Shown: positions 7,485 to 15,742 of the stretch, in pieces
Layout: each line of letters starts with the position of its first letter
Position numbering within the stretch: position 1 is the first letter of the stretch
Assembly (NCBI GenBank): GCA_900551895.1
Contig: URXX01000014.1
Coordinates: 1-38,866, forward strand
Length of the DNA: 38,866 bases
Origin: an uncultured Lachnospiraceae bacterium
Lineage (GTDB): Bacteria; Bacillota; Clostridia; Lachnospirales; Lachnospiraceae
Reading direction: 5' to 3'
Translations under genes and position numbers: made by a program
Notes under the pieces: generated by a model
What the model was told of the DNA's origin: nothing
Database searches by the model: none
The model's input: the letters and a program-made list of their open reading frames with translations, nothing else

Positions 7485-7958
7485 TTATAATAAAAGTGTT
7501 TTTAGTTTTTCTAAATCTATGTTATGATATAAGGCGTTGCCAATCATAAGGTTAGGACCTTTGCCGCATTGTTTCATGCAAGGTTTGGCAGTTAGTTTAT
7601 ATCTTCCGTCCTTTGTTACTTGTCCGGGACGGATTTGCAAAAGTGTCTGAATTTCAGAAAGCAGTCTTTGTACATTTTTTGAGGAGCAGGAAGCGCCGGA
7701 ACATACAACGATTTCCGTTTCAAATTTCTCAGACGTTAGACTGGGATACATGGAAATAATTTTATCGATAATGACGGTGTTCATTCCCATAATTTCACTG
7801 ATTTTTATTTTAGCATCGTGGGGAATGCAGTCAAAAATATCCTGTGTTTCCCTTAAAAATTGTACAAGCGTTTCTTGGTCATTCTGCACGTGTAATGATT
7901 GATAATACTTTGCGGTTTCTTCAAACTGCGAATATTTATCTTCTATATGATTTGTCAT
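7485..7958 (-). CDS. NuoE-like thioredoxin-fold [2Fe-2S] protein
   Basis: 157 residues matching the 24-kDa (NuoE/HydC-like) subunit family. The N-terminal helical domain (about 10-75) resembles the NuoE helical bundle; the thioredoxin-like domain carries cluster ligands C86 and C91 (C-x4-C) and C127 and C131 (C-x3-C, in KPCMKQCGKGPN). Such proteins normally pass electrons beside a NuoF-type flavoprotein in complex I, bifurcating hydrogenases or formate dehydrogenases. No NuoF, NuoG or hydrogenase gene is next to it here; only the 73-residue protein follows. It may be an orphan redox carrier or serve a complex encoded elsewhere. AAGGGA precedes the ATG. Confidence 0.88.
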   Translation of the reverse strand: MTNHIEDKYSQFEETAKYYQSLHVQNDQETLVQFLRETQDIFDCIPHDAKIKISEIMGMNTVIIDKIISMYPSLTSEKFETEIVVCSGASCSSKNVQRLLSEIQTLLQIRPGQVTKDGRYKLTAKPCMKQCGKGPNLMIGNALYHNIDLEKLKTLLL

Positions 7959-7989
7959 AATTTACAATCCCTTCTAAATGAACTTTAAT

Positions 7990-7995
7990 TATAAT
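7990..7995. promoter_or_regulatory. Possible shared -10 in a divergent intergenic region
   Basis: The self-complementary ATTATAAT (7988-7995) gives a TATAAT box on both strands between the divergent NuoE-like and MATE genes. No good -35 is seen on either strand at 17 bases, so this is weak. Confidence 0.25.
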
Positions 7996-8062
7996 GAATA
8001 ATCATACTATGATAAAAATGTTTATGCAAGGGAAAAGATTTAGAAAAGGAGAGAGGTTTAGA

Positions 8063-9427
8063 ATGAACAAAACAAAAAATATAATGGGAACAAAACCCGT
8101 GTTTCCGCTTTTGATGTCCATGGCGATACCGCCTATGGTGTCCATGTTGATTCAATCTATGTACAATATTGTAGACAGTATTTTCGTTGCGCAACTCGGA
8201 GAAGATGCGTTGACTGCGGTTTCTCTTGCCTTCCCGCTGCAAAACCTTGTTTTATCCGTGGCGGTGGGACTTGGAGTAGGTCTGAATGCGGGAATAGCGA
8301 GAAATATGGGTGCGGGAAAACAGGATATGGTGGACAAAACAGCCACGCACGGAATGGTGTTTACGGCAATCCATTCCCTTATGTTTATTTTAATCGGTAT
8401 TTTTTGTATTAAGCCGTTTTTCCGACTGTTTACGGATGATCCGACTATTTTTAAGTGGGGCTGCCAGTATACTTATATTGTTATTTGCCTTTCTTTTGGC
8501 AGTCTGTTTCATATTGCCATTGAAAAGATGTTTCAGGCAACAGGGAAAATGATTATGCCGATGATTATGCAGGCAGTTGGTGCGATTATCAATATTATTT
8601 TAGATCCGATTTTAATTTTTGGTTTGTTTGGTTTTCCGGAAATGCGTGTACAGGGGGCGGCAGTTGCAACTGTTATCGGACAAATATCTGCCTGTGCTTT
8701 ATCCGTATTTTTCTTCTGCCGTGACAGCGGTGGGATTCATGTGAAATTTAAAGGTTTCCGATTTAATAAGCAGATTACAAAGCAGTTATATATGGTAGCA
8801 ATTCCGTCAGGAATTATGACATCTATGCCGTCTATTCTCATCGGTATTTTAAATGGAATTATTTCGGCGGTGTCGGGAACAGCCGTTGCGGTTCTTGGAA
8901 TTTATTTCAAACTTCAGACATTTGTCTATATGCCTGCAAATGGAGTTATTCAGGGAATGAGACCGATTATCAGTTATAATTACGGTGCAGGATTACATCA
9001 CCGATTAAGACAGGTAATCAAAGTCAGCGTTATGGTATCGGGAACAATTATGGCATTGGGAACAGTACTTTTTGTAGGCATTCCCGAACCGATTTTAAAA
9101 ATGTTTAATGCGAACGAAGAAATGATGAAAATGGGTGTGGAAACACTTCGCATTATCGGACTTGGATTTATCGTATCGGCAATCGGAACAGTATATTCCG
9201 GTGTATTTGAATCATTGGGACGGGGAATAGAATCTTTGGCAATCTCATTGCTTCGACAGTTAGTTATTATCGTACCGTTATCTATGCTTCTTCTAAAACC
9301 GTTAGGACTTACAGGGGTATGGGTAACATTTCCGATAGCCGAAACCGTATCTGCAATAGTTGCTGTTTTCTTATTAAAGAGAACAATGAAGAAAATGTCT
9401 ATCAATTCGGTAGATAAATCAGAATAA
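8063..9427 (+). CDS. MATE family multidrug/cation antiporter
   Basis: Inner-membrane exporter of drugs or metabolites driven by Na+ or H+. From ATG 8063 the protein is 454 residues, the typical MATE size, with twelve predicted helices in two six-helix bundles. Family motifs: MYNIVDSIFVAQLG in helix 1-2, ALTAVSLAFPLQ, and IINIILDPILIFG followed by VQGAAVATVIGQ. An ATG 69 bases upstream is in frame, but GGAGAGAGG is spaced for 8063 and the extra residues would be non-homologous. It resembles the DinF/MepA-like branch; the substrate cannot be read from sequence. It is divergent from the NuoE-like gene and closed by a strong terminator. Confidence 0.93.
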   Translation: MNKTKNIMGTKPVFPLLMSMAIPPMVSMLIQSMYNIVDSIFVAQLGEDALTAVSLAFPLQNLVLSVAVGLGVGLNAGIARNMGAGKQDMVDKTATHGMVFTAIHSLMFILIGIFCIKPFFRLFTDDPTIFKWGCQYTYIVICLSFGSLFHIAIEKMFQATGKMIMPMIMQAVGAIINIILDPILIFGLFGFPEMRVQGAAVATVIGQISACALSVFFFCRDSGGIHVKFKGFRFNKQITKQLYMVAIPSGIMTSMPSILIGILNGIISAVSGTAVAVLGIYFKLQTFVYMPANGVIQGMRPIISYNYGAGLHHRLRQVIKVSVMVSGTIMALGTVLFVGIPEPILKMFNANEEMMKMGVETLRIIGLGFIVSAIGTVYSGVFESLGRGIESLAISLLRQLVIIVPLSMLLLKPLGLTGVWVTFPIAETVSAIVAVFLLKRTMKKMSINSVDKSE

Positions 9428-9438
9428 GAGAAGTTGCG

Positions 9439-9478
9439 ACAGGGCATAGTTCTTTCCAAAGGAATTATGCTCTGTTTT
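9439..9478 (+). terminator. Intrinsic terminator after the MATE gene
   Basis: ACAGGGCATAGTTC (9439-9452) pairs with GAATTATGCTCTGT (9462-9475) with two G-U pairs, then TTTTGTTGTT. Classic rho-independent shape. Confidence 0.85.
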
Positions 9479-9525
9479 GTTGTTAGGGTAAAGCACTGTT
9501 ATGCAGGTAAGTTATGATAAAAATA

Positions 9526-9554
9526 ATGACGAAAGACACTACAAATGCTATAAT
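9526..9554 (+). promoter_or_regulatory. Promoter for the 9614-12098 genes
   Basis: ATGACG at 9526-9531, 17 bases, then perfect TATAAT at 9549-9554 preceded by TGC (extended -10). It lies about 60 bases before the first ATG and beyond the MATE terminator. Confidence 0.55.
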
Positions 9555-9613
9555 GTTCGCATATAGATATGACAATTTGACAATTGCTTTTCCTTTTTAA
9601 CGGAGGTGATGAA

Positions 9614-9991
9614 ATGACATTTTGTGAACAGATGATTCCTGCACTTTCCATATTGCTGGAAATAGGCGAGACTTTAAAAGCACCGATTTATGGCACATTA
9701 TTGCAGAAACGAAACTACACATTTGGATATTTAGGTCTGACCGAAAATGCGTTATTGGTCTATCTGCTTCAGGGCGATTCGCAAAAACTAAAGGGAACCG
9801 GCCGTATCCTTTTCAGCAATATCCAAAGAACAAAAGTGCGAAAGAGTCTGATTCCACTTCAATATATTCTACGCATCTATTTAACAGACGGAGATATGAT
9901 AAAGTTCCGAATATCTAAAAAAGTCTATGGATTTGCTGCGCAGGAAGAAAATTTGGACATCTTCCTGAGTAAAATGAAAACTTACACATAA
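9614..9991 (+). CDS. Hypothetical protein, PH-like fold possible
   Basis: 125 residues starting at ATG 9614, where GGAGGTGAT is an almost perfect ribosome site; an in-frame start 30 bases earlier lacks one. After an N-terminal helix (about 1-20), the rest is mostly beta strands (YTFGYLGLTENALLVYLL; RILFSNIQRTKVR; LRIYLTDGDMIKFRI) and ends in a helix (NLDIFLSKMK). That strand-strand-helix order resembles bacterial PH/GRAM-like domains, but I cannot confirm it. There is no signal peptide or Cys motif. The gene lies 13 bases before the large membrane protein gene and shares its promoter, so the two probably work together. Confidence 0.65.
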   Translation: MTFCEQMIPALSILLEIGETLKAPIYGTLLQKRNYTFGYLGLTENALLVYLLQGDSQKLKGTGRILFSNIQRTKVRKSLIPLQYILRIYLTDGDMIKFRISKKVYGFAAQEENLDIFLSKMKTYT

Positions 9992-10004
9992 AAGGAGATT
10001 GCCT

Positions 10005-12098
10005 ATGTATCAAGAAAACGAACTCAAAAAATTATATGAGCGTCTAAAAGCGCAATATCCACAGTATCAACTGGAGTTTTACGGAGACAGTCTGACTCTG
10101 AATCGGCTCTATTGCAAGATTGAGGTAAACTGTTTCGGTGCGAAACTATATGTAAACGGAAATCTGTATGATCAATTTACCAGTGAAGATGTGGATGACT
10201 CAGATGATCTGTATGAACTGATTGAGGCATTTTTATTGGATCTTCAGCATGCAGGCATGAAGCAGGGAAACGAAACCTACATTACCGCCACAAAGCAGGC
10301 CGCCAAAATGGGCAGCCAGTTTCTGATTGGAACAGCGATGTGCTTTACTATCTTGATGATTGGGCTAATCACTGCGAAAAGTCCGTGGTTGTTCCTGCTG
10401 GTCTTTTTTCTTCCGATGCTCTCTCTTTTCATTCTGAAACAAATGCGAAAAAAGATCTTCCAACGCTGTTGGATCTGTCCGGTTTGCGGTCAGCCCTTAC
10501 CTATGGGTGGGAAAGGCAATAGGTGTGAGATGACGTATGTGTCCCAATGTCCTCACTGTGCCCATGTGTTGGAACAACCGCCGGAATTTGAAGTTTTTCA
10601 GACGGAATGTACTGTCTCAAAGCCGCTGGAAGCAACCCATGACTTACCTACTACGGGCAGTAAATTACCTAGCATCATTTGCGGTAGTTTTACGATTGCT
10701 TTTTCTCTGTTTTTGCTACCGCTGATGTTCATAACAGATGGGCAGGAATCTTTGGATTGGACAGGTGTTAGTTTAGGTGTTGGAATGCTGCTGGGGCTGA
10801 TAGTTTTTGGCCTTGTATTACTACTATGTCACCATAGGGAGAGGGAAGAGATGAAAACGCCGGTGGTGATTGTTCGAGAACGGAAGGTGGTAACAATTTT
10901 GGGCGTGATTTTTTGGGTTTTGGGATTTATTCTGCTGCTCATGGGGGTTATTGTGGCCGGCACATCGCCTTTTGAAGCAGAAGTAACGGCTTTTGTAGCC
11001 ATTCCCGGAATGCTGTTTTTCCTTATGGGAGTATGGATGATTTTGGCTGGGCGTAACCGAGTTCTGTTTGTGTTTCGAGATAACTCTATTTTGTATATAA
11101 GTAGTTGGGGAAGGAAACGGGAATTTGCATCGGGACAGGTAACTTCCGTGCGACTGACAGCCAACCGATCTATTCATTTACTGAACAGGGAGGGAAAAAA
11201 ATTAGCCTCTATCGAAACCAATATGTTGGGGATTCCACGGTTTACAGAGTGGCTTGAGAGTACCAATCTTGCTGCAACATTGACTCCTGCAATGGAAAAA
11301 CAAACTAAACAGGAGGAACAGCAGGAAAGCACTGTCCAATGGCGTGAGGAGTACCACACCCGCTGGCATGACCATATTAAAGGTATTCGTGTGGGGCTGT
11401 GGGTTGTTATTGGATTGTTTGCTATTGGCGTTCTTATTCCTATTCCGCTATATATTTTCGCTGATGCAAAGTTTACTATGGTTATGAAAATTGGTGCGCT
11501 TGCTCCTATTCCATTTCTTTTATTTTGTTTGGTGTTTGCTCCCGTACTCTCCTTTGGAGACAAACCTCAGAACGCAACACCGGAGTGGAGGGGCATGCAC
11601 GTTCATGTTCCGTTGATTATTTGTTTGTTAATAGGATATACTTATTTTTGGCAAACTAGTGACATTTGGGGCAGTGTGGTGCTTCGGGAGTTAGATGACA
11701 ACTGGGGCTGGCTAATTCGGATACTATCTATCACCATAGTGTTGATTGTGCTGCAAGTTCTTCGCTCGCCGAAGCGGAATCGGGTAGCTGCAGGGTTGTA
11801 CATGGGAGTGGTTGGACTGTCCATTGCTTGTGGACTTCATTACTGCGTAAATGCTGCTTTTATTGGTCCGGCTCATCATTATCCGGCTATTATTGTGGAT
11901 AGCCATGCAGAGGATCCGGATGTAGATGATGATGATTACAAATTAACTATTGTGCTGGACAATGGGAAAGAAACAGACCTTGTAGTCACTGAAAAAGTAT
12001 ATGATATGGCTATGAATGGTGAATCATTGGAAATTTGCCAAAGAGAAAGTCCTTTTGGCGTAGTTTTTTTGGGCATTCATCTGCCGTCAACAGAATAA
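10005..12098 (+). CDS. Large multi-pass membrane protein with zinc ribbon, unknown function
   Basis: 697 residues from ATG 10005, where AGGAG is seven bases upstream (a TTG two codons earlier is too close to it). Order seen: a soluble N-terminal domain (1-100); two membrane helices (about 106-125, 128-144); a cytosolic zinc ribbon with C158, C161 and C182, C185 (CPVCGQPLP and CPHC); four helices (225-243, 256-275, 296-318, 328-348); a beta-rich PH-like segment (350-420, with RNRVLFVFRDNSILY and WGRKREF); a Gln/Glu-rich linker; helices at about 463-485, 496-515, 534-550, 567-586 and 596-615; and an acidic extracytoplasmic or cytosolic tail (DPDVDDDDY) with beta strands. No catalytic motif is recognised. 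Local GC is high: 31 of 60 bases in 10921-10980. Co-transcribed with the 125-residue gene. Confidence 0.75.
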   Translation: MYQENELKKLYERLKAQYPQYQLEFYGDSLTLNRLYCKIEVNCFGAKLYVNGNLYDQFTSEDVDDSDDLYELIEAFLLDLQHAGMKQGNETYITATKQAAKMGSQFLIGTAMCFTILMIGLITAKSPWLFLLVFFLPMLSLFILKQMRKKIFQRCWICPVCGQPLPMGGKGNRCEMTYVSQCPHCAHVLEQPPEFEVFQTECTVSKPLEATHDLPTTGSKLPSIICGSFTIAFSLFLLPLMFITDGQESLDWTGVSLGVGMLLGLIVFGLVLLLCHHREREEMKTPVVIVRERKVVTILGVIFWVLGFILLLMGVIVAGTSPFEAEVTAFVAIPGMLFFLMGVWMILAGRNRVLFVFRDNSILYISSWGRKREFASGQVTSVRLTANRSIHLLNREGKKLASIETNMLGIPRFTEWLESTNLAATLTPAMEKQTKQEEQQESTVQWREEYHTRWHDHIKGIRVGLWVVIGLFAIGVLIPIPLYIFADAKFTMVMKIGALAPIPFLLFCLVFAPVLSFGDKPQNATPEWRGMHVHVPLIICLLIGYTYFWQTSDIWGSVVLRELDDNWGWLIRILSITIVLIVLQVLRSPKRNRVAAGLYMGVVGLSIACGLHYCVNAAFIGPAHHYPAIIVDSHAEDPDVDDDDYKLTIVLDNGKETDLVVTEKVYDMAMNGESLEICQRESPFGVVFLGIHLPSTE

Positions 12099-12107
12099 TT
12101 GAGGTCG

Positions 12108-12125
12108 TAGCAATAAATTTTGCTA
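12108..12125 (+). terminator. Weak stem-loop after the large membrane protein gene
   Basis: TAGCAA (12108-12113) pairs with TTGCTA (12120-12125) around a six-base AT loop, ten bases after the stop codon. Short and without a T-run, so it is a weak candidate. Confidence 0.25.
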
Positions 12126-12175
12126 TTGAATAAGTCAGGTAAAAAATAACCATATAGCAGAGGAGATTGTGTCAT

Positions 12176-12910
12176 ATGAAGGAACAAAAGAAATCTTCTT
12201 GGGGAGCGGTTTTGGTGTCGTTTTTAAAGGAATTTCTATTAAACTCATTCGAAGCCCCAGGTCATCTTTATTATGATGAAAATTTAACCAATGAAGGAAA
12301 AAGGAAGAAAAATTATATTTGGAGAGTGCTTATACTGGTGACTGCGGTAGGAATAGCTTTGCTTCCTTTTATAGCTTGGAATATGTTTGATCCGGATGTA
12401 CTATGGGCAAAAATAGTTACCGTTGTAATGTGTGAGGGCTATGTTGTTTTTATAGTAGGTATGGAAATTATCGAAGTAAAGGATGAACTAAAGGAAGATA
12501 TGTTAAAAATAGGGGGATATAAAATTACTCCTAAAGGAAGTATTTCCCTATTTAAAGAAATTGATTTTAAGATTGTTCAAACAGAGTATTCTTATACAAT
12601 ATTGATTTCTAAGAAACCTTTAAAATGGCTTTATAAGAAGTTTTATGTTACAATCTACGGAAGACATGGAAAAGTAAAAAAGATTGAATTGGTTCGAGCG
12701 GACAAAAAATATTCTACGAAATATGAGTCAATGAATGATACAGTCTTAAAAAAGTTGCGAGAAGAAAATAATAGATTTTTAAGGAGATGCTTAGGCGTTC
12801 CCAGTAAAAAGAGTATGACAGATGTCGAATATTATTATGAGTGGGGACAAATACAATCGTTCTATGATGATCGTTCTTGTCAAATAGGGATAGTAATTAT
12901 ATTTTCGTAG
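12176..12910 (+). CDS. Hypothetical membrane-anchored protein
   Basis: 244 residues from ATG 12176 (AGGAG ten bases upstream; a TTG at 12167 would sit on the ribosome site). Two membrane helices lie at about 48-68 and 76-97, after a basic N-terminal region. A soluble alpha/beta domain follows, with alternating strands (FKIVQTEYSYTILIS; KFYVTIYGRHGKVKKIELV), then a Lys-rich helix. The last 45 residues (FLRRCLGVP, then YYYEWGQIQSFYDDRSCQIGIVI) have the feel of tails on small immunity-type proteins, but I cannot verify that. It is very AT-rich (13 of 60 GC in 12541-12600), in contrast to the gene before it, which suggests a different origin. Closed by a T-rich terminator. Confidence 0.6.
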   Translation: MKEQKKSSWGAVLVSFLKEFLLNSFEAPGHLYYDENLTNEGKRKKNYIWRVLILVTAVGIALLPFIAWNMFDPDVLWAKIVTVVMCEGYVVFIVGMEIIEVKDELKEDMLKIGGYKITPKGSISLFKEIDFKIVQTEYSYTILISKKPLKWLYKKFYVTIYGRHGKVKKIELVRADKKYSTKYESMNDTVLKKLREENNRFLRRCLGVPSKKSMTDVEYYYEWGQIQSFYDDRSCQIGIVIIFS

Positions 12911-12918
12911 TTTTACTG

Positions 12919-12951
12919 AGCAGGAAATCTGAAAAGGTCTCCTGCTTTTTT
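12919..12951. terminator. Terminator between convergent genes (strong on plus)
   Basis: AGCAGGA (12919-12925) pairs with TCCTGCT (12940-12946), followed by six T residues. It ends the 12176-12910 gene; the minus-strand reading toward aroE lacks an equal T-run. Confidence 0.75.
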
Positions 12952-12962
12952 GTTAGGCAAAA

Positions 12963-13832
12963 CTATACTCCAAAATATTTCTTTTTCACCACTTCCACCG
13001 GCATTTCCATTCCTGTCCACAGTTTGAATGCTTCTGCACCCTGAAACAACAGCATATAAAGTCCGTTGAGTGTCGGACAGCCAACTTCGCTTGCCATGCG
13101 AAGAAGTCTTGTTTCACGTGGATTGTAGATGACATCAGAAACAATTAAATCTTTGTGAAACATACTGTTGTCTGTAATAATGGAAACATCAGTATTTGGT
13201 GACATACCGACAGATGTTCCGTTTGTCAGCAGGACGCTTTCCGAGATTTCCCGTCGGAGTATGTTTTCATCGGAATAATCGTATAAACAGATTTCGCAGT
13301 CCGATATTGTTTTTAATTCGTCGATTACTTTTTCCATTCGGGTAAAGGAAACGCTTCTGTTGTTGAAAACGGATATTTCTTTTACGCCGTCAAGGGCGGC
13401 CTGCACGAGTATGGCGGTGGCTGCCCCGCCTGCACCGAGGAGTGTCATTTTTTTGCCGATGATGTTATGTCCCGCTTCTTTTAGTGACTGCATATATCCG
13501 ATGCCGTCTGTTGTGTATCCGGTGAGAATGCCGTTGTCATTTACGACAGTGTTTACCGCCCCACTGATTTTAGCGGCAGGGGATAGTTTGTCGCACAATT
13601 TACACATTTCGTTTTTATTTGGCATAGTCAGGTTGAAACCGCGTACATTCAACGTGCGTAAACCCTCCACTGCCGTTTGGAGGTTGTCTGTTTTCACATC
13701 AAATGCGAGATAAATATAATTTAATCCCAGTTGCCGAAAGGCTTCGTTGTGCATCAGCGGTGAAATGCTGTGGGAGACAGGGCTGCCGAGCAGTCCCGTT
13801 AAAATAGTATGTCCGTTAATTTCTCTGTTCAT
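12963..13832 (-). CDS. aroE: Shikimate dehydrogenase (AroE, YdiB-like branch)
   Basis: Reduces 3-dehydroshikimate to shikimate, step four of the pathway. 289 residues. SHSISPLMHN binds substrate; MPNK holds the catalytic lysine K73; TTDG supplies the partner aspartate D109; GAGGAATAI (133-141) is the nucleotide loop; then NGTSVGM and, near the end, YMLLFQGAEAFKLWTG. The PNK form (not PHK) and the LWTG tail resemble E. coli YdiB, which accepts quinate as well as shikimate and NAD as well as NADP. Here, beside aroDBF, a biosynthetic role is most likely. AGGAGG lies eight bases before the ATG. The gene is divergent from aroD, so one 122-base gap probably controls both. Confidence 0.95.
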   Translation of the reverse strand: MNREINGHTILTGLLGSPVSHSISPLMHNEAFRQLGLNYIYLAFDVKTDNLQTAVEGLRTLNVRGFNLTMPNKNEMCKLCDKLSPAAKISGAVNTVVNDNGILTGYTTDGIGYMQSLKEAGHNIIGKKMTLLGAGGAATAILVQAALDGVKEISVFNNRSVSFTRMEKVIDELKTISDCEICLYDYSDENILRREISESVLLTNGTSVGMSPNTDVSIITDNSMFHKDLIVSDVIYNPRETRLLRMASEVGCPTLNGLYMLLFQGAEAFKLWTGMEMPVEVVKKKYFGV

Positions 13833-13896
13833 CGTAAAATCCTCCTATATTTTTATAGACTAAAACCCTTTTTAAAAGAAGTCAAGAAAATACTTT

Positions 13897-13926
13897 TTGT
13901 GGAGAAGGAAAGTGTGGTAATATAAG
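13897..13926 (+). promoter_or_regulatory. Candidate promoter for aroD-aroB-aroF
   Basis: TTGTGG at 13897-13902, 18 bases, then TATAAG at 13921-13926 in the aroE/aroD divergent gap; a second TATAAT lies at 13927-13932. No T-box, riboswitch or leader peptide is evident. Confidence 0.4.
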
Positions 13927-13954
13927 TATAATTTATTTATTTTGGAGGCGGTAC

Positions 13955-14716
13955 ATGAACAGGGTGAGAGTGAGAAAAATAGTAATAGGAGAGGGAAAAC
14001 CGAAGATTGTTGTGCCGATTGTAGCCAAGACAGAAGTGGAAATGGAAGAGCAGTTGCAGAAAATCATACAGGAAAAAGCAGATATATTTGAATGGCGCAG
14101 TGATTGGTTTGACGGTATTTTTGATTGGGAAAGAGTGGAAAAGGCGTTGAAGATTTTGCGAAGATATGCAGAGGAAACTCCGATTTTATTCACTTTCCGC
14201 ACAGCAGAGGAAGGTGGAGAGAGAAAAATTTCGCAGGAAATGTATAGAGAGTTAAATATATGTGTGGGAAAAACGCAACTGGCGGATATGATAGATGTGG
14301 AAGGCTTTGCACTTGAGAATGCGGACAAACTTATAAAAGAGTTGCAGGAATTGGGGGCAAAAGTGATTGTTTCCAGCCACGATTTTAAAAAGACTCTGCC
14401 GAAAGACGAGATAATAAAAAGGTTATGCAGAATGCAGGAATTGGGGGCGGATATTGTGAAAATGGCAGTGATGCCTCAATCTGCAAAAGATGTGCTGGAA
14501 CTTTTGGCGGCAACGGAAGAGATGAACAGACTGCATGCAAAACAGCCGATTGTGACAATGTCCATGTCGGGGCAGGGTGTGATAAGCAGGCTGGCAGGGG
14601 AACTTATCGGTTCAGCGCTGACTTTTGGTTCAGCGGGAAAAGCATCTGCTTCGGGGCAGATTGATGTGGGAGAGTTGGATTTTATATTGACAACGATACA
14701 TAATCAGTTAAGATAG
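13955..14716 (+). CDS. aroD: 3-dehydroquinate dehydratase, type I
   Basis: Converts 3-dehydroquinate to 3-dehydroshikimate through a Schiff base, step three of the shikimate pathway. 253 residues, normal for the type I class. Active-site residues are all present: E46 and R48 in FEWRSDWFD, H142 in SSHDF, the Schiff-base K169 in VKMAV, R212 in ISRLAG, and Q235 in SGQID. TTGGAGGCGG precedes the ATG. It leads a tight aroD-aroB-aroF operon with a 21-base gap to aroB. Confidence 0.97.
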   Translation: MNRVRVRKIVIGEGKPKIVVPIVAKTEVEMEEQLQKIIQEKADIFEWRSDWFDGIFDWERVEKALKILRRYAEETPILFTFRTAEEGGERKISQEMYRELNICVGKTQLADMIDVEGFALENADKLIKELQELGAKVIVSSHDFKKTLPKDEIIKRLCRMQELGADIVKMAVMPQSAKDVLELLAATEEMNRLHAKQPIVTMSMSGQGVISRLAGELIGSALTFGSAGKASASGQIDVGELDFILTTIHNQLR

Positions 14717-14737
14717 AGGAAAATGAGGTGAGGAAAA

Positions 14738-15742
14738 ATGGAAATGAATATTCAGCTGGCAGAGAGGACAAGCCGAATTTATATTGAAAGGGATTGTCGT
14801 CTGCATTTGGAAAAATATATTTCTTTGGATTGTAAAGTTATGGTCATTACCGATGAAGGTGTGCCGAAGCAGTACCATGAGGAAGTGTTGAAACAGTGTA
14901 AGAACGGTTATCTTTTTGTTGCAAAGCAGGGTGAGGAAACGAAAAGTCTTGAAGTATATGAGCAGATTTTACAAAAATTGCTTGCGTTAGATTTTTCCAG
15001 AAAAGATTTGATTATTGCCCTCGGTGGCGGGGTGATTGGTGATTTGAGCGGGTTTGTGGCAGGAACGTTTAAACGGGGTATGCGTTTTGCGTCTATTCCG
15101 ACAACAACGCTTTCTCAAATCGACTCCAGCATCGGCGGAAAAGTTGCGGTAAATATGGGAGAGGTAAAAAATGTTGTCGGTACATTTTATCATCCGGAGG
15201 CAGTGCTGATTGATTTGAATACATTATCCACTTTGCCGGAAAGACATTACAACAACGGACTTGTAGAGGCAGTGAAAGCCGGACTGATTGGAGATGCCGA
15301 GTTATTTGAACTTTTTGAAAAAACGGAGCATATAGAAAATGATTTGGAGGAGATTATTGTCCGTGCTTTGCGAGTAAAGAAAAATGTAGTTGAGCAGGAT
15401 GAGAAAGAAGAAAATCTGCGTAAGATTTTGAATTTCGGACATACAATCGGACATGCAATCGAAAGTATTTATCATTTAGAAGGATATTATCACGGGGAAT
15501 GTGTCGGTATCGGAATGATGATGATTTTGGAAAAGGAAGAAATTTGGGAGCGTCTCCGAAAAGTGTTATGTAAGTTAAATGTACCGCTGTCCGCTGATTA
15601 TGATGTGGAAGAAGTGATACACTTTATTAAAAAAGATAAAAAAGCGAACGGAAAATATGTTACTGTTGTACAGGTAGATAAAGTGGGAGAAGCGAAACTT
15701 CTTCCGATAGAAATAGAAAGTTTGAGAGGGAATAAGATATGA
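14738..15742 (+). CDS. aroB: 3-dehydroquinate synthase
   Basis: Cyclises DAHP to 3-dehydroquinate using NAD+ and a metal ion, step two of the shikimate pathway. 334 residues, slightly shorter than E. coli AroB (about 360). The GGGVIGDLSGF dinucleotide loop lies at 96-106, and TTTLSQIDSSIGGK follows. The likely metal ligands are E177 (GLVEAVKAG), H235 (NFGHTIGH) and H252 (YYHGECVG). Its last four bases overlap the aroF start as ATGA, a sign of translational coupling. Confidence 0.97.
   Translation: MEMNIQLAERTSRIYIERDCRLHLEKYISLDCKVMVITDEGVPKQYHEEVLKQCKNGYLFVAKQGEETKSLEVYEQILQKLLALDFSRKDLIIALGGGVIGDLSGFVAGTFKRGMRFASIPTTTLSQIDSSIGGKVAVNMGEVKNVVGTFYHPEAVLIDLNTLSTLPERHYNNGLVEAVKAGLIGDAELFELFEKTEHIENDLEEIIVRALRVKKNVVEQDEKEENLRKILNFGHTIGHAIESIYHLEGYYHGECVGIGMMMILEKEEIWERLRKVLCKLNVPLSADYDVEEVIHFIKKDKKANGKYVTVVQVDKVGEAKLLPIEIESLRGNKI

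Noticed and set aside
10824..11177. Long reading frames on the minus strand inside the large membrane protein gene
   Set aside because: They lack ribosome sites and family motifs, and the plus-strand frame has a coherent zinc-ribbon and membrane-helix pattern.
13360..13713. A 117-residue plus-strand frame antisense to aroE
   Set aside because: It is the mirror of well-conserved aroE codons, with no ribosome site or recognisable product.
13833..13954. A T-box or other riboswitch controlling the aro genes
   Set aside because: The gap is only 122 bases and shows no T-box consensus, terminator-antiterminator pair or leader peptide.
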